This document shows, piece after piece, positions 1 to 8,365 of a stretch of DNA of 64,000 nt. A program made the position numbers and the translations under genes. The notes under the pieces are model-generated. The model ran no database searches. It worked only from the letters and a program-made list of their open reading frames with translations, and was not told the origin of the DNA. This stretch comes from Methanooceanicella nereidis (lineage in GTDB: Archaea; Halobacteriota; Methanocellia; Methanocellales; Methanocellaceae). The DNA lies in NCBI RefSeq assembly GCF_021023085.1, contig NZ_PGCK01000002.1, positions 1-64,000 on the forward strand. The letters run 5' to 3'. Numbering within the stretch: the first letter of the stretch is position 1; every line of letters starts with the position of its first letter.

Positions 1-605
1 CGATACAAACCAACTAGCATACGCAAACAAACACAACGTACACCAGCCAGAAAATATCGAACAACCAACCAAACATCAGAGATCGCGATAACACCAACAA
101 ACAGGTGCACCCCTCGACTCCTCACTATTAATGTAATCATTCCCGAAAATTCTCGGGAATCTTATATTAGTTATGATTCTATATATATCTTTCGTCATTG
201 CGTTTATTTGACGAAATCAGGGCATAATTATACGACATTTATTAAAATATCGTATTAATGTCCTCGTTTTGCCGCGTTGCGTTTCATTTCGCAGCGCGCG
301 AGATTCTTGTAATAGAACTCTTAGTATTTATACCTTTCCAGACATCATTGTCCGGAAATTTTAAGGGTTCTATATCCATGCCAGGCATGGATAAAAGGAG
401 GTGATCTTTTGACGCGATCGCTTTGTATCGCGCGGGATGTAATAATCGTTGTTAGTATATAAGCATTTCTCTTTCGAGTGTCATGCTTAAACTTTGAACG
501 ATCTATCCAACAATGTCAAACGTCATTCACGTATGAATGCGCCCTTAACATTGAGCGAACCCTTATAATGCTATCAAAGGTATATATAGCTTTCGATGTT
601 GGACT
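1..605. other. Gene-poor stretch at the window start
   Basis: I see no convincing protein gene or RNA gene here. The first ~120 bases are rich in C and A on the + strand. A small perfect hairpin lies at 139-146/153-160 (ATTCCCGA/TCGGGAAT). A second, tight palindrome at 374-382/384-392 (ATCCATGCC a GGCATGGAT) is followed directly by AAGGAGGTGATC at 395-406, a very strong Shine-Dalgarno match. A 17-codon TTG-started frame follows at 409-462, but I cannot call it a gene with confidence. Confidence 0.5.
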
Positions 606-2357
606 CTAATCGCTTGGCAACCGGATATATCCTTCATAAATAATACCGCGGATAGTATCAACGGTCACCTTCATCCCGTCATTTAATATTGACGTTGCAT
701 TCTTGACGCCCACGACTACGGGAATTCCGACCTCCCTTCCGATTATCGCGCTGTAGGAAGTAAGGCCTTGCTCCTCGGTAAGTATGGCGCCGGCCTTCCT
801 GATCTTCTCGATCTTATCAACGTCGGCCTCTTTAATGACAAGTATATTCCCTTCTTTTATCTTATCAAAGTCTTCAGTTTTGACCGCCTTGACGACAGTG
901 CCTTTAACTATATTCTTACCTATACCCAATCCTTTAGCCAGCTCTTTAGCGACCACATGTATCTTCATTATATTTGTGCTGCCGGGTATACCGACCAGTA
1001 TGCCGGCAGTGATGACAACCAGATCGCCAGTATGCAGATAGCCTTTTTTAAGACAGTTTTCAATAGAGTCGCTGATCAGGCGATCTATGTCGGGCTCTTC
1101 ACCGATCTTGATAGGGAATACTCCCCATGACAGTGTTAGCTGGCGCATAACCTTCTGGTCGGTAGTTACCGCAAGTATCGGAAGCTGTGGACGGTACTTG
1201 GATACCTTCCTTGCAGTAAATCCGGTCTGTGTCGCCGTTATGATCGCCTGTGCCTTAAGGTAGCGGGCGGATTCCGTGGTAGCGAAAGCCACTGAGTCTG
1301 TTATGGATAAAGATGGTTTTGGCGTTTTGGCGGCTATGGCCTGCTTATAGCAATCCGAGTCTTCAGTGTTCTTTGCTATCAATGCCATGGCCTTAACGGC
1401 CTCTAAAGGATATTCCCCGAAGGCTGTTTCGCCGCTAAGCATTAAAGCGTCAGTACCGTCGAACACGGCATTAGCGACATCGGTCGCTTCGGCCCGCGTC
1501 GGCATGGGGTTCCTTATCATCGAATCGAGCATCTGGGTGGCCGTGATCACAGGTATGCCCTTTGCGTTACATTTAGAGATGATCATCTTCTGGACGAGCG
1601 GCACCTCCTCCATAGGTATCTCTATCCCTAGATCTCCGCGAGCCACCATTATCCCCTCTACGACGTCGATGATACTGTTGATGTTCTTTACGCCCTCGTG
1701 TTTTTCTATTTTTGCGATTATCGGGATGTCGGCACTGTTGTCTTCCATTATCTTCCGGAGGTCCAGAATATCATCCGCGCTTCGCACGAACGACATGGCC
1801 AGCATATCGACGCCCTCGTCGATCCCGAATAAAAGGTCTCTTACGTCCTTGTCCGTTATGGATTTCGCCTTTATCGAAGTATTGGGCAGATTAATGCCTT
1901 TTCTTTCCTTTAGCTCTCCGCCTCTGATCACACGCGTGATAATATCCGTTCCCGTCACGTTTTCGGCTTTTAGCTCTATCAGCCCGTCATCAATAAGCAG
2001 TGTCTGCCCCTTAGATACTGACGAAGGGAGCTCTTTGAACGGTATGTTCACCTCATGGCTGTCGCCAGGGACGTCCCGGGCGGTCAGCACATACTCTTCC
2101 CCTGGTTTAAGTATCACTTTCTCTTTTAGCGTCCCTATCCTTATCTTAGGCCCCTGCAGGTCCATCAGTATGCCCACAGGCACATCGAGGGCTTCTGACA
2201 CATAGCGAATGTTCTTAATTGTTTTCCGGTGATATTCATGGTCCGCATGGGACATGTTAAGCCGGGTGACATTCATGCCCGCCTCTATCAGTTTCTCGAG
2301 CTTTTCCTGCGTATCGCAGGCAGGGCCTATCGTGCATACTATCTTTGTCTTTCTCAT
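606..2357 (-). CDS. pyk: Pyruvate kinase with C-terminal PEP-utilising-type domain
   Basis: Catalyses phosphoenolpyruvate + ADP to pyruvate + ATP, the last glycolytic step, in the cytoplasm. The 583-residue protein opens with the family's RKTKIVCTIGPA segment. It then has the beta-barrel and the ITATQMLDSMIRNPMPTRAE active-site region, where the signature Glu and Lys lie upstream in IPIIAKIEKHEGV. An alpha/beta C-domain follows to about residue 475. The last ~105 residues are an extra domain resembling the mobile domain of PEP-utilising enzymes, as found fused to Bacillus-type pyruvate kinases. In it the usual phosphohistidine motif TSHAA reads TSYSA, so this domain probably does not carry phosphate. 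A TATA-like box lies about 35-40 bases upstream of the ATG. The gene stands alone. Confidence 0.97.
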   Translation of the reverse strand: MRKTKIVCTIGPACDTQEKLEKLIEAGMNVTRLNMSHADHEYHRKTIKNIRYVSEALDVPVGILMDLQGPKIRIGTLKEKVILKPGEEYVLTARDVPGDSHEVNIPFKELPSSVSKGQTLLIDDGLIELKAENVTGTDIITRVIRGGELKERKGINLPNTSIKAKSITDKDVRDLLFGIDEGVDMLAMSFVRSADDILDLRKIMEDNSADIPIIAKIEKHEGVKNINSIIDVVEGIMVARGDLGIEIPMEEVPLVQKMIISKCNAKGIPVITATQMLDSMIRNPMPTRAEATDVANAVFDGTDALMLSGETAFGEYPLEAVKAMALIAKNTEDSDCYKQAIAAKTPKPSLSITDSVAFATTESARYLKAQAIITATQTGFTARKVSKYRPQLPILAVTTDQKVMRQLTLSWGVFPIKIGEEPDIDRLISDSIENCLKKGYLHTGDLVVITAGILVGIPGSTNIMKIHVVAKELAKGLGIGKNIVKGTVVKAVKTEDFDKIKEGNILVIKEADVDKIEKIRKAGAILTEEQGLTSYSAIIGREVGIPVVVGVKNATSILNDGMKVTVDTIRGIIYEGYIRLPSD

Positions 2358-2385
2358 CGGTCGACCATCCAGAATAGATAAGAGA

Positions 2386-2400
2386 TACTATTATAAAAAT
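2386..2400 (-). promoter_or_regulatory. TATA-like promoter box for pyruvate kinase
   Basis: Read on the minus strand this is ATTTTTATAATAG, ending about 35 bases before the pyk start codon. Position and composition fit an archaeal TATA box with a short 5' leader. It was assigned by eye only. Confidence 0.4.
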
Positions 2401-2630
2401 TACAACAATGGACATAAATCTATCCAAAATATATTGCATAGCATCTATCGGTTAAGATCCCGTGCCGGACATCTATACCGGACCTATAATGCAATGTCAC
2501 GTACGTATAGTCGGAGAATATAGTAGATTTGGATCAACTTCCCGGGTATTGCTTAAGTATTCAAGGAGAGAAAGGCTCCTTTAAGAAGAACCATAAATTA
2601 TTATTAGTAGGATATTGTGAATGGTATATC

Positions 2631-3569
2631 ATGAAATCTATAGTGACCGGTGGAGCCGGTTTCATCGGTAGCCATCTTGTAGACAAACTGATCAGGCGTG
2701 GCGACGATGTTACAGTCATCGATAATCTATCAGGAGGCAATATAGAGTTTATAAAGCCTCATATCACTAACGGTAAGATCAGGTTCGTGCAGGCCAACCT
2801 GCTGGACAGTCAAAAATTCCAGGATGAGTTTGCAGGTGCCGGTTTCGTATACCACCTGGCGGCAAACCCGGACGTTAAGATAGGGGCGAGCGACACGAGG
2901 ACACACCTTGATAACAATATTCTCGCCACATATAATGTACTGGAGGCGATGAGAAAGAACGATGTGAGGAACATCGCGTTCACATCGACATCCACGGTAT
3001 ATGGAGAGGCGAGCATCGTGCCGACACCGGAACACTACGGCCCGCTTATCCCCATATCACTATACGGCGCATCAAAGCTTGCCTCCGAGGCGATAATATG
3101 CTCATACTCACATACCTTTGATATGAACTCGTATATCTACAGGTTCGCCAATATAATAGGTGACAGAGGTACTCACGGGGTCATATTTGATTTTATCAAT
3201 AAATTGAACAGGGACCCGGAAAAGCTCGAGATACTTGGAAACGGGAAACAGTCAAAATCATACCTCCATATAAGCGATTGTGTCGATGGCATGCTGTATG
3301 CCATAGATAACTCTAAAGAAAAGGTGAACATATTTAACATCGGTTCTGAGGATAAGATCGATGTTACGAGCATAGCAAAGATTGTCGCGGCAGAAATGGG
3401 GCTGGACAAAGTAAGGTTTGAATACACCGGCGGAGACCGCGGATGGAAAGGCGATGTGCCGTTCATGGCATTATCTATAGAAAAAATGAAGTCCGCCGGG
3501 TGGAGACCAACCCATAACTCAGAAGAGAGCGTAAGGCTCACTGTAAGATCATTACTAAAAGAATTATAA
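2631..3569 (+). CDS. NAD-dependent epimerase/dehydratase (extended SDR)
   Basis: A 312-residue extended short-chain dehydrogenase/reductase, most like UDP-glucose/galactose 4-epimerases that make sugar nucleotides for glycans. The Rossmann motif GGAGFIGSHL sits at residues 7-16, the catalytic pair is in YGASKLA, and a TSTSTVYGE strand precedes it. The ATG at 2631 gives the typical family N-terminus MKSIVTGGAGF; the reading frame is open further upstream to 2529, but that extension is not family-like. The exact substrate cannot be read from the sequence. It is followed after 12 bases by the RIO1 kinase gene, so the two may be co-transcribed. Confidence 0.9.
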   Translation: MKSIVTGGAGFIGSHLVDKLIRRGDDVTVIDNLSGGNIEFIKPHITNGKIRFVQANLLDSQKFQDEFAGAGFVYHLAANPDVKIGASDTRTHLDNNILATYNVLEAMRKNDVRNIAFTSTSTVYGEASIVPTPEHYGPLIPISLYGASKLASEAIICSYSHTFDMNSYIYRFANIIGDRGTHGVIFDFINKLNRDPEKLEILGNGKQSKSYLHISDCVDGMLYAIDNSKEKVNIFNIGSEDKIDVTSIAKIVAAEMGLDKVRFEYTGGDRGWKGDVPFMALSIEKMKSAGWRPTHNSEESVRLTVRSLLKEL

Positions 3570-3581
3570 ACAGGATGTTAT

Positions 3582-4352
3582 ATGCAACCAAGTAAGAAGG
3601 AAAAACGTATCGACCAGCGTATCGATGATTACCGGACCAAGATAAAGGACTCTAACGATCTGAAGGCATACGGAGAAGTATTTGACACCGCTACCCTGAA
3701 GTCGCTGTATAAGTTCGCGAACAAAGGAGTGATAACGGCGATGGGCGGAGTGGTATCCACAGGTAAGGAAGGCAATATATTCCATGCCATAGGCAAAGAT
3801 GAAAAGGAACTGGCCATTAAGATCTATCGTATCTCTACCACCGACTTTCAGAAGATGGAAGACTATCTTCTCGGAGACCCGCGCTTTTCAAATATAAGGC
3901 ATAGCAGGAAAGACATTATTTTTGCCTGGACGAGAAAAGAGATGAGAAACCTGGAAAGGGCGATAGAGGCAGGCATAAGGGTACCGGTACCCATAGAGAC
4001 CGACAGGAACATACTGATAATGGAATTCATTGGCCATGATGGCGTTGCTGCGCCAAGGCTTCGTGATATCGGCCTGGATGATCCGCAGCGCATATATGAA
4101 ATTGTGAAAGGCTATATGAAAAAATTATATCAGGACGCAAAGCTTGTACATTCCGACCTGAGCGAATTTAACATATTATTATATGATGATGAGCCGGTAA
4201 TAATAGATATGGGACAATCCGTATTGATAGACCACCCTATGTCGGGTGATTTTTTAGACAGGGATATAAAAAATATAGTAAGGTACTTTAAAAAACTGGG
4301 CGTTGATTGTAGTGAAGAGGAACTAAAGGCGGAAATTTTGAAAAAGGATTGA
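3582..4352 (+). CDS. rio1: RIO1-family serine protein kinase
   Basis: Atypical protein kinase of the RIO1 type, which acts in late maturation of the small ribosomal subunit. The 256-residue chain shows the RIO1 nucleotide loop STGKEGNIF, the ion-pair Lys in LAIKIYR, the catalytic loop LVHSDLSEFNIL (Asp and Asn) and the metal-binding IDMGQSV. The RIO1-type insertion STTDFQKMEDYLLGDPRF is present. Its stop codon overlaps the start of the KH-domain gene (TGATG), indicating translational coupling. In archaea this pairing is common and fits a joint role at the 3' end of 16S rRNA. Confidence 0.95.
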   Translation: MQPSKKEKRIDQRIDDYRTKIKDSNDLKAYGEVFDTATLKSLYKFANKGVITAMGGVVSTGKEGNIFHAIGKDEKELAIKIYRISTTDFQKMEDYLLGDPRFSNIRHSRKDIIFAWTRKEMRNLERAIEAGIRVPVPIETDRNILIMEFIGHDGVAAPRLRDIGLDDPQRIYEIVKGYMKKLYQDAKLVHSDLSEFNILLYDDEPVIIDMGQSVLIDHPMSGDFLDRDIKNIVRYFKKLGVDCSEEELKAEILKKD

Positions 4353-4900
4353 TGATCATGTTAGAACATATTAAAGTCCCGCAGGACAGGATCGGAGTAA
4401 TAATTGGCCCCGAAGGAAAAATAAAGGAGCAAATAGAGAAGAAGAGCGAGACCACTATAGACGTGGACAGCGAAAGCGGGGTCGTGGTCATAGAGTCGAC
4501 AGGCGACCCGTTTAAGGCATTAAAGGCCAGCGAGACAATAAAAGCAATAGCCAGGGGGTTCAGCCCCGATAAGGCATTCAAGCTGCTCGAAAATGAAGAT
4601 CTGATACTGGATATGATAGACATATCCAAGGTATCGGATTCTCCGTCGGACATCACCAGGTTAAAAGGCAGAATAATCGGAAGAGGCGGCAAGACCAGGG
4701 AAATAATGGAATCGATGACCGGTGCTAAAATATCAGTATACGGAAAAACTATCAGCATCATAGGCGACGCGGATCAGATCACGACCATACGCACAGCTAT
4801 GGACATGTTGATCGGAGGCGCTCCCCATGGCGCGGTCTACGGATACCTTGAAAGAAGGCGCCGTGAACTGAAGAGAACTCAATTCGATTCAATAACCTGA
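4352..4900 (+). CDS. KH-domain RNA-binding protein, Dim2/Pno1-like
   Basis: A protein of about 182 residues with two KH folds: the first has GVIIGPEGKIKEQIE (GxxG loop GPEG), the second GRIIGRGGKTREIME (GRGG). This layout matches archaeal relatives of Pno1/Krr1 (aDim2p), which bind the 16S rRNA 3' end. Family knowledge also links aDim2p to aIF2-alpha, whose gene lies 2 kb away on the other strand. The start is either the ATG at 4352, overlapping the rio1 stop by one base, or the ATG at 4358. A short hairpin follows downstream. Confidence 0.92.
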   Translation: MIMLEHIKVPQDRIGVIIGPEGKIKEQIEKKSETTIDVDSESGVVVIESTGDPFKALKASETIKAIARGFSPDKAFKLLENEDLILDMIDISKVSDSPSDITRLKGRIIGRGGKTREIMESMTGAKISVYGKTISIIGDADQITTIRTAMDMLIGGAPHGAVYGYLERRRRELKRTQFDSIT

Positions 4901-4936
4901 AGTTTTTTAAAAAAAGGAACATCAAGCATATTAAAT

Positions 4937-4957
4937 GAAGGGCGTAAAAAGCCCTTC
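4937..4957. terminator. Hairpin between KH gene and mini-gene
   Basis: GAAGGGC/GCCCTTC form a 7-bp stem around a GTAAAAA loop. It sits between the + strand KH gene and the minus-strand mini-gene and could end transcription from either side. Confidence 0.5.
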
Positions 4958-4976
4958 CAAATTTGCTGTTTTATCA

Positions 4977-5015
4977 TTATTTGGGTTTCTTTCCACAGCC
5001 GCAGGTGTCGCACAT
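4977..5015 (-). CDS. Possible 12-residue Cys-rich microprotein (MCDTCGCGKKPK)
   Basis: On the minus strand the frame reads MCDTCGCGKKPK and is closed by three consecutive stops (TAA TGA TAA). A perfect Shine-Dalgarno GGAGGTGA (5023-5030) lies seven bases before this ATG. A competing ATG five bases further upstream is too close to the SD to be used well. TATA-like AT-rich sequence lies at 5051-5080. The CxxCGC motif resembles the metal-binding N-terminus of HypB hydrogenase-maturation GTPases, but nothing HypB-like follows. Its function is unknown; metal or Fe-S binding is a guess. Confidence 0.5.
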   Translation of the reverse strand: MCDTCGCGKKPK

Positions 5016-5279
5016 TTCATTGTCACCTCCCGGACGATCGATATACCTGTTTATTATATAGCAAAGGCATATAATATACAAACAATATTATACAAAATGA
5101 AATCATTAAAGTTTATCAAACTTTTATTAAGAAAAACTACGGGTTATTCAATATAATAAGCGTTTTTTAAAATGATATGCCCGGAAAAAATGTTATAGAT
5201 CCGGAGACCATGCGCTTCATCCAAAAATAATTTATGCTTTAACGATAATAAGCAAATTAATCAATGATTTGGTGAGGAT

Positions 5280-5477
5280 ATGGAAGACCAAATGGAAATG
5301 GCATTATTTGTAGTATCGATGGTCTGGTTTATTTTCCTGACGGGCATATTTTTAGTGTACGTAAAGACCAGGCTTCAAAGAGATGAGATAGACGAGATCA
5401 AAAAGGTTAACGAAGAGTCCCACGTTAAGATCGGCAGGCTTTATAGATCTTTTAATAGCATAAAAAGGGTAAGATAG
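5280..5477 (+). CDS. Small single-span membrane protein, unknown
   Basis: A 65-residue protein that I do not recognise. Residues about 6-28 form one hydrophobic segment (MALFVVSMVWFIFLTGIFLVYV). The rest is a charged, probably helical tail (LQRDEIDEIKKVNEESH) facing one side of the membrane. A GGTGAGG sequence just upstream of the ATG supports translation. It ends 6 bases before the converging PAC2 gene's stop, with no clear operon partner. Confidence 0.55.
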   Translation: MEDQMEMALFVVSMVWFIFLTGIFLVYVKTRLQRDEIDEIKKVNEESHVKIGRLYRSFNSIKRVR

Positions 5478-5483
5478 AAAAGA

Positions 5484-6248
5484 TCAACCAATGTATTTGT
5501 CCTCAGCCCCATATTCCTTGGGTAACTGAGTCTCTTCCATCTCTTTTATCTTTGTTATAATTTTTTCGATCTCCTGAGCCCTTGCCTCGAGTTCCTTAGT
5601 GTCGACTTCGAAGTTCAATGCTTTACTCAGCACGCTGAGAACCGCCTGCGCGCTCTTGGGATCGACAAGATAGCCGGAAGTTTCGCCCATGATACATACG
5701 GCTTCCATCCCGCGTAACTCGCCCAATCCGAGTATCAGTCCCGATGCCCCGATGATGCCGCCTGATAGCTCGCCCTCGGTAAAAGTGGGCCCGTAGGACT
5801 TGATCTCTTCGATTATATCGGGGTTGTTTGTCGCATATAGCACATGCGGCACGTCCATAAGCTTGCCTGTGCCATATCCGCCCAGGGTATAAATGCGCTT
5901 TGTCTGGAACTTTTCTGCGATGTCCAGATATATGCCTGCCAGCTCATAATGGCCCTCGTTAGTGGCGCTTTGGTGGTCGCCAACAAGTAAAAGCAGGTCC
6001 GGGGTCTTATCGTTCCCCTTTAAAAAATATATTTCATTACTGACGAGCTTTGTCGTGCCATCCGCGTTCACCGTCACCTGCGGAGGCAGGTGCGGGGAGA
6101 ATATCTCCATTATCTTTTCGGCTTTGAGCTCGCTTATAAGATGGTCGACCACGAGCTTACCTATCAAGCCTATGCCGGGAAGCCCGACGATCATGACAGG
6201 GTCCTTTGGCGATACTTCCTTGTATTCAACGACAGTCGTCTCTATCAT
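5484..6248 (-). CDS. PAC2-family protein (proteasome assembly chaperone-like)
   Basis: A 254-residue protein of the archaeal PAC2 (proteasome-assembly-chaperone 2) family. The hallmark N-terminal MIVGLPGIGLIGKLVVDHLI is followed by a GGYGTG segment and the GGIIGASGLILGLGELRGMEAVCIMGET core. Eukaryotic members help assemble the 20S proteasome; the role of archaeal ones is not settled. The frame is open to 6302, but the ATG at 6248 is preferred because longer versions would run into nop10, whose stop lies 13 bases upstream. It is the last gene of the priS-to-pac2 operon. Confidence 0.88.
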   Translation of the reverse strand: MIETTVVEYKEVSPKDPVMIVGLPGIGLIGKLVVDHLISELKAEKIMEIFSPHLPPQVTVNADGTTKLVSNEIYFLKGNDKTPDLLLLVGDHQSATNEGHYELAGIYLDIAEKFQTKRIYTLGGYGTGKLMDVPHVLYATNNPDIIEEIKSYGPTFTEGELSGGIIGASGLILGLGELRGMEAVCIMGETSGYLVDPKSAQAVLSVLSKALNFEVDTKELEARAQEIEKIITKIKEMEETQLPKEYGAEDKYIG

Positions 6249-6261
6249 AATACCATCATTA

Positions 6262-6411
6262 TTACTTAAGGATACTTCGCCTATATTTACCATACGGGTC
6301 AAGCGGCGAGTATCTTGCGGGGACGGGATTAATGGCCGCGCCTCCGCATTTGCACCGCTCTTTAAAAGTATAGGCCCCGCATTTCTCGCATTTTTTCATC
6401 TTGGTCTTCAT
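6262..6411 (-). CDS. nop10: Nop10, H/ACA RNP component
   Basis: A 49-residue protein of the H/ACA ribonucleoprotein that guides rRNA pseudouridylation together with Cbf5, Gar1 and L7Ae. It starts MKTKMKKCEKCGAYTFKERC and ends with the family's PARYSPLDPYGKYRRSILK. The zinc-ribbon half has CEKC, while the second knuckle is CKCG rather than the more usual CPxCG. It lies 6 bases downstream of aIF2-alpha and 13 bases upstream of pac2, a gene order common in archaea. Two stops in a row end it. Confidence 0.93.
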   Translation of the reverse strand: MKTKMKKCEKCGAYTFKERCKCGGAAINPVPARYSPLDPYGKYRRSILK

Positions 6412-6417
6412 CAGGGA

Positions 6418-7221
6418 TCACGAGAATGACTTGGCCTCTTCCATATGCCTGTGGAATTCGCCTTCGCCTTCATGCTTCTCAATGTAGTCGATAGCAATCT
6501 TGGCCGAGTTCCTTAAAACGTTCTCGGCTTTCTTGTAGTCGGGCGCGATCACATTGACACGGTAACGCGGAGCGCCAACGTATGTGATGTCGACCGTAAC
6601 GCCTTCACCGCCATCGATAGAGCCCGCAGCCTTTAGGGCTCTCTTGAGGACGTCCACGCCATTCGGCAGCGGACATATAAGGTCGATGTAACCGCTGATG
6701 TTAACAGACGGCACTTTAACGTTTTCTTTAGCCACCTTAAGGATAGCTTCAGAGATATTTGCCGGTATGCCCATACCGGTGAGCTCGCCGGTCCCGCTCT
6801 GTACGGCTTCCTCAAAGACAGCATACAGGTTCCCGAACTCGTCCCTGAGCTTATCATTAAGCTCTTCAAGCTCGGCCGGGCTCATCTTAACTTCATCCGC
6901 CGCGAACTGAAGCCACTTTGAGGCTTTCTGATCATTCTTCCAGAGCTGGATCGTCTCTCTTCTCTGATGCTCGTTTACATCTTTAAAGGATAGGTCGATG
7001 TGCCCTCTCTTGGGGTTAACGTCAAGCACTTTGCATACTATTTTTTGACCCTCTCTTACGTGGTCTCTGATATACTTAACCCATCCGGATGCGACTTCGG
7101 AAATGTGTATAAGGCCTTCCTTGTTTTCATATTCATCCAACTGTACGAAGGCTCCGAAATCGACCACCTTAGTGACCGTGCAGACGACTAATTCACCTTG
7201 ATTAGGCCATCCCTTGCTCAT
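6418..7221 (-). CDS. eif2a: Translation initiation factor aIF2, alpha subunit
   Basis: A 267-residue alpha subunit of the heterotrimeric factor that brings initiator tRNA to the small ribosomal subunit. Residues 8-80 form an S1 RNA-binding domain (GELVVCTVTKVVDFGAFVQL, then EGLIHISEVASGWVKYI). A helical middle domain and an alpha/beta C-terminal domain follow (GVTVDITYVGAPRYRVNVIAPDY). It is in an operon with rps27e upstream (13 bases) and nop10 downstream (6 bases). Confidence 0.97.
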   Translation of the reverse strand: MSKGWPNQGELVVCTVTKVVDFGAFVQLDEYENKEGLIHISEVASGWVKYIRDHVREGQKIVCKVLDVNPKRGHIDLSFKDVNEHQRRETIQLWKNDQKASKWLQFAADEVKMSPAELEELNDKLRDEFGNLYAVFEEAVQSGTGELTGMGIPANISEAILKVAKENVKVPSVNISGYIDLICPLPNGVDVLKRALKAAGSIDGGEGVTVDITYVGAPRYRVNVIAPDYKKAENVLRNSAKIAIDYIEKHEGEGEFHRHMEEAKSFS

Positions 7222-7234
7222 GATTACCTCTTTT

Positions 7235-7411
7235 TTACTCCAGAACTTCGATTATCTGGGTCTTAATGACGGCTTTGCCGCCCTTCGGCTCGGCGATAGT
7301 CCTGCCGCATACCGTGCAGTCTACCTTGGAGGTCGCGTTGCCGAATATGATCTGCTCGTTCTCGCAGTCATTACACTTAACTCTCAGGAACTTGCTCTTT
7401 GGTCCTTCCAT
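7235..7411 (-). CDS. rps27e: Ribosomal protein S27e
   Basis: A 58-residue small-subunit protein with a four-Cys zinc ribbon, C-x2-C in VKCNDCEN and C-x2-C in VDCTVCGRT, and the family tail [15 protein letters not shown]. The ATG at 7411 ([13 protein letters not shown]) is chosen over an in-frame GTG at 7420 that would overlap the end of L44e. It is part of the ribosomal/initiation operon. Confidence 0.96.
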   Translation of the reverse strand: MEGPKSKFLRVKCNDCENEQIIFGNATSKVDCTVCGRTIAEPKGGKAVIKTQIIEVLE

Positions 7412-7416
7412 TTTAA

Positions 7417-7698
7417 TCACTCCTCAACAAGATCAAACTTCTGTACCTTGAAACACGGTCTCAGGTGAGCCTTCTTGCAGGTCAGACACCTGTAGCGTAG
7501 GTTCACGCGCTTTGTCGGCTTGTCTCCACCGGGTACTTTTGAGAACTTACCGCGGTTACCGATGCCGAATGATCTCCTCTTCTGCCTCTCGATCCTGGTC
7601 ATGGTGGAGGCTCTTCCTTTCTTTACCTTCTCCACCTCATGCTCCCGGTGCGTCTTGCAGTACGGACAGTATGTCCTGAACTTCTTTGGCATCTTCAT
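7417..7698 (-). CDS. rpl44e: Ribosomal protein L44e
   Basis: A 93-residue large-subunit protein. The start [16 protein letters not shown] and the basic core [20 protein letters not shown] are typical. Zinc ligands are CPYC near the N-terminus and CLTC near residue 76. The true start may be the third codon (MPKKF). It lies between gins51 and rps27e. Confidence 0.97.
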   Translation of the reverse strand: MKMPKKFRTYCPYCKTHREHEVEKVKKGRASTMTRIERQKRRSFGIGNRGKFSKVPGGDKPTKRVNLRYRCLTCKKAHLRPCFKVQKFDLVEE

Positions 7699-7741
7699 AA
7701 TTATTCACCTTATTGAAATTTTATACGGTTTATCCCTATCC

Positions 7742-8365
7742 TTACTGGTTTTGAAGTGGTATAGCTACGTTTTTGTTACATAGCACCAACGCATTTGCCT
7801 TTGGCAGAACAACCACGTCTTCCTCGGATAATTGGTAATGTCGCCCGTCGACACCCACGAACCTGGGTATATCTTTGAGCACTTTAACCATCATAACTTC
7901 TTCCTTTAAATCACTATCATGGGTTAAAGATTTTTCGATGGGCTTTTCCTTTGTGGTCGTCCCACCTAATATATTTTTGCCCGGATTCGACCTGGAGGGC
8001 AACTCCAGGATAGGTATAAGTATCTCGCTCCTCCCCCTCTCCAGAGCGGAGACAAGGGATTCGTACAGGGATTTTTCTTTGGACGTCAGTCCTTCCGCGC
8101 TCAAGCGTGTCCCGGAAGCGGATATTGAAGCATACTCCAGTATCTTGCTGACCCGCCGGTCGAATACGCCCTCGATGATGATGCGCGCGTTCTTGATCTC
8201 GTCGTCTATCATCGACGCTTCCTTGTAGTTTGCCGCTTCCGCCTTGTCCTGCTCAAGCTGGCGGATATAGCGTGCGCACTCTTCGTAAAAAGAGTCCTCT
8301 ATGTCTTGAAGCTTATCGCTTTCCCGCTCCACTGTCAATATTCGAGCTAATTCTTCAAGGTTCAT
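7742..8365 (-). CDS. gins51: Replication factor GINS, Gins51-type subunit
   Basis: A protein of about 207 residues of the archaeal GINS complex, which joins MCM helicase to the replisome. The N-terminal two-thirds is the helical A domain (IEDSFYEECARYIRQLE onward). After a linker near residues 135-155 comes the small beta B domain (VKVLKDIPRFVGVDGRHYQL, then VVVLPKANALVL), the arrangement of Sld5/Psf1-type archaeal Gins51. The start is taken as ATG 8365, overlapping the primase gene's end by 11 bases; an in-frame GTG at 8374 is possible. The pairing with priS is conserved in many euryarchaea. Confidence 0.9.
   Translation of the reverse strand: MNLEELARILTVERESDKLQDIEDSFYEECARYIRQLEQDKAEAANYKEASMIDDEIKNARIIIEGVFDRRVSKILEYASISASGTRLSAEGLTSKEKSLYESLVSALERGRSEILIPILELPSRSNPGKNILGGTTTKEKPIEKSLTHDSDLKEEVMMVKVLKDIPRFVGVDGRHYQLSEEDVVVLPKANALVLCNKNVAIPLQNQ

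Noticed and set aside
395-406. 16S rRNA 3' end on the minus strand (GATCACCTCCTT)
   Set aside because: Only the 12-base tail matches; upstream sequence lacks the conserved 16S helix 45 region.
1366-2205. 279-codon + strand open frame opposite pyruvate kinase
   Set aside because: It is antisense to a certain gene, with a Ser/Ile-rich, family-less translation.
4935-5156. 73-codon + strand frame over the mini-gene
   Set aside because: No SD, odd composition, and it overlaps the better supported minus-strand mini-gene and hairpin.
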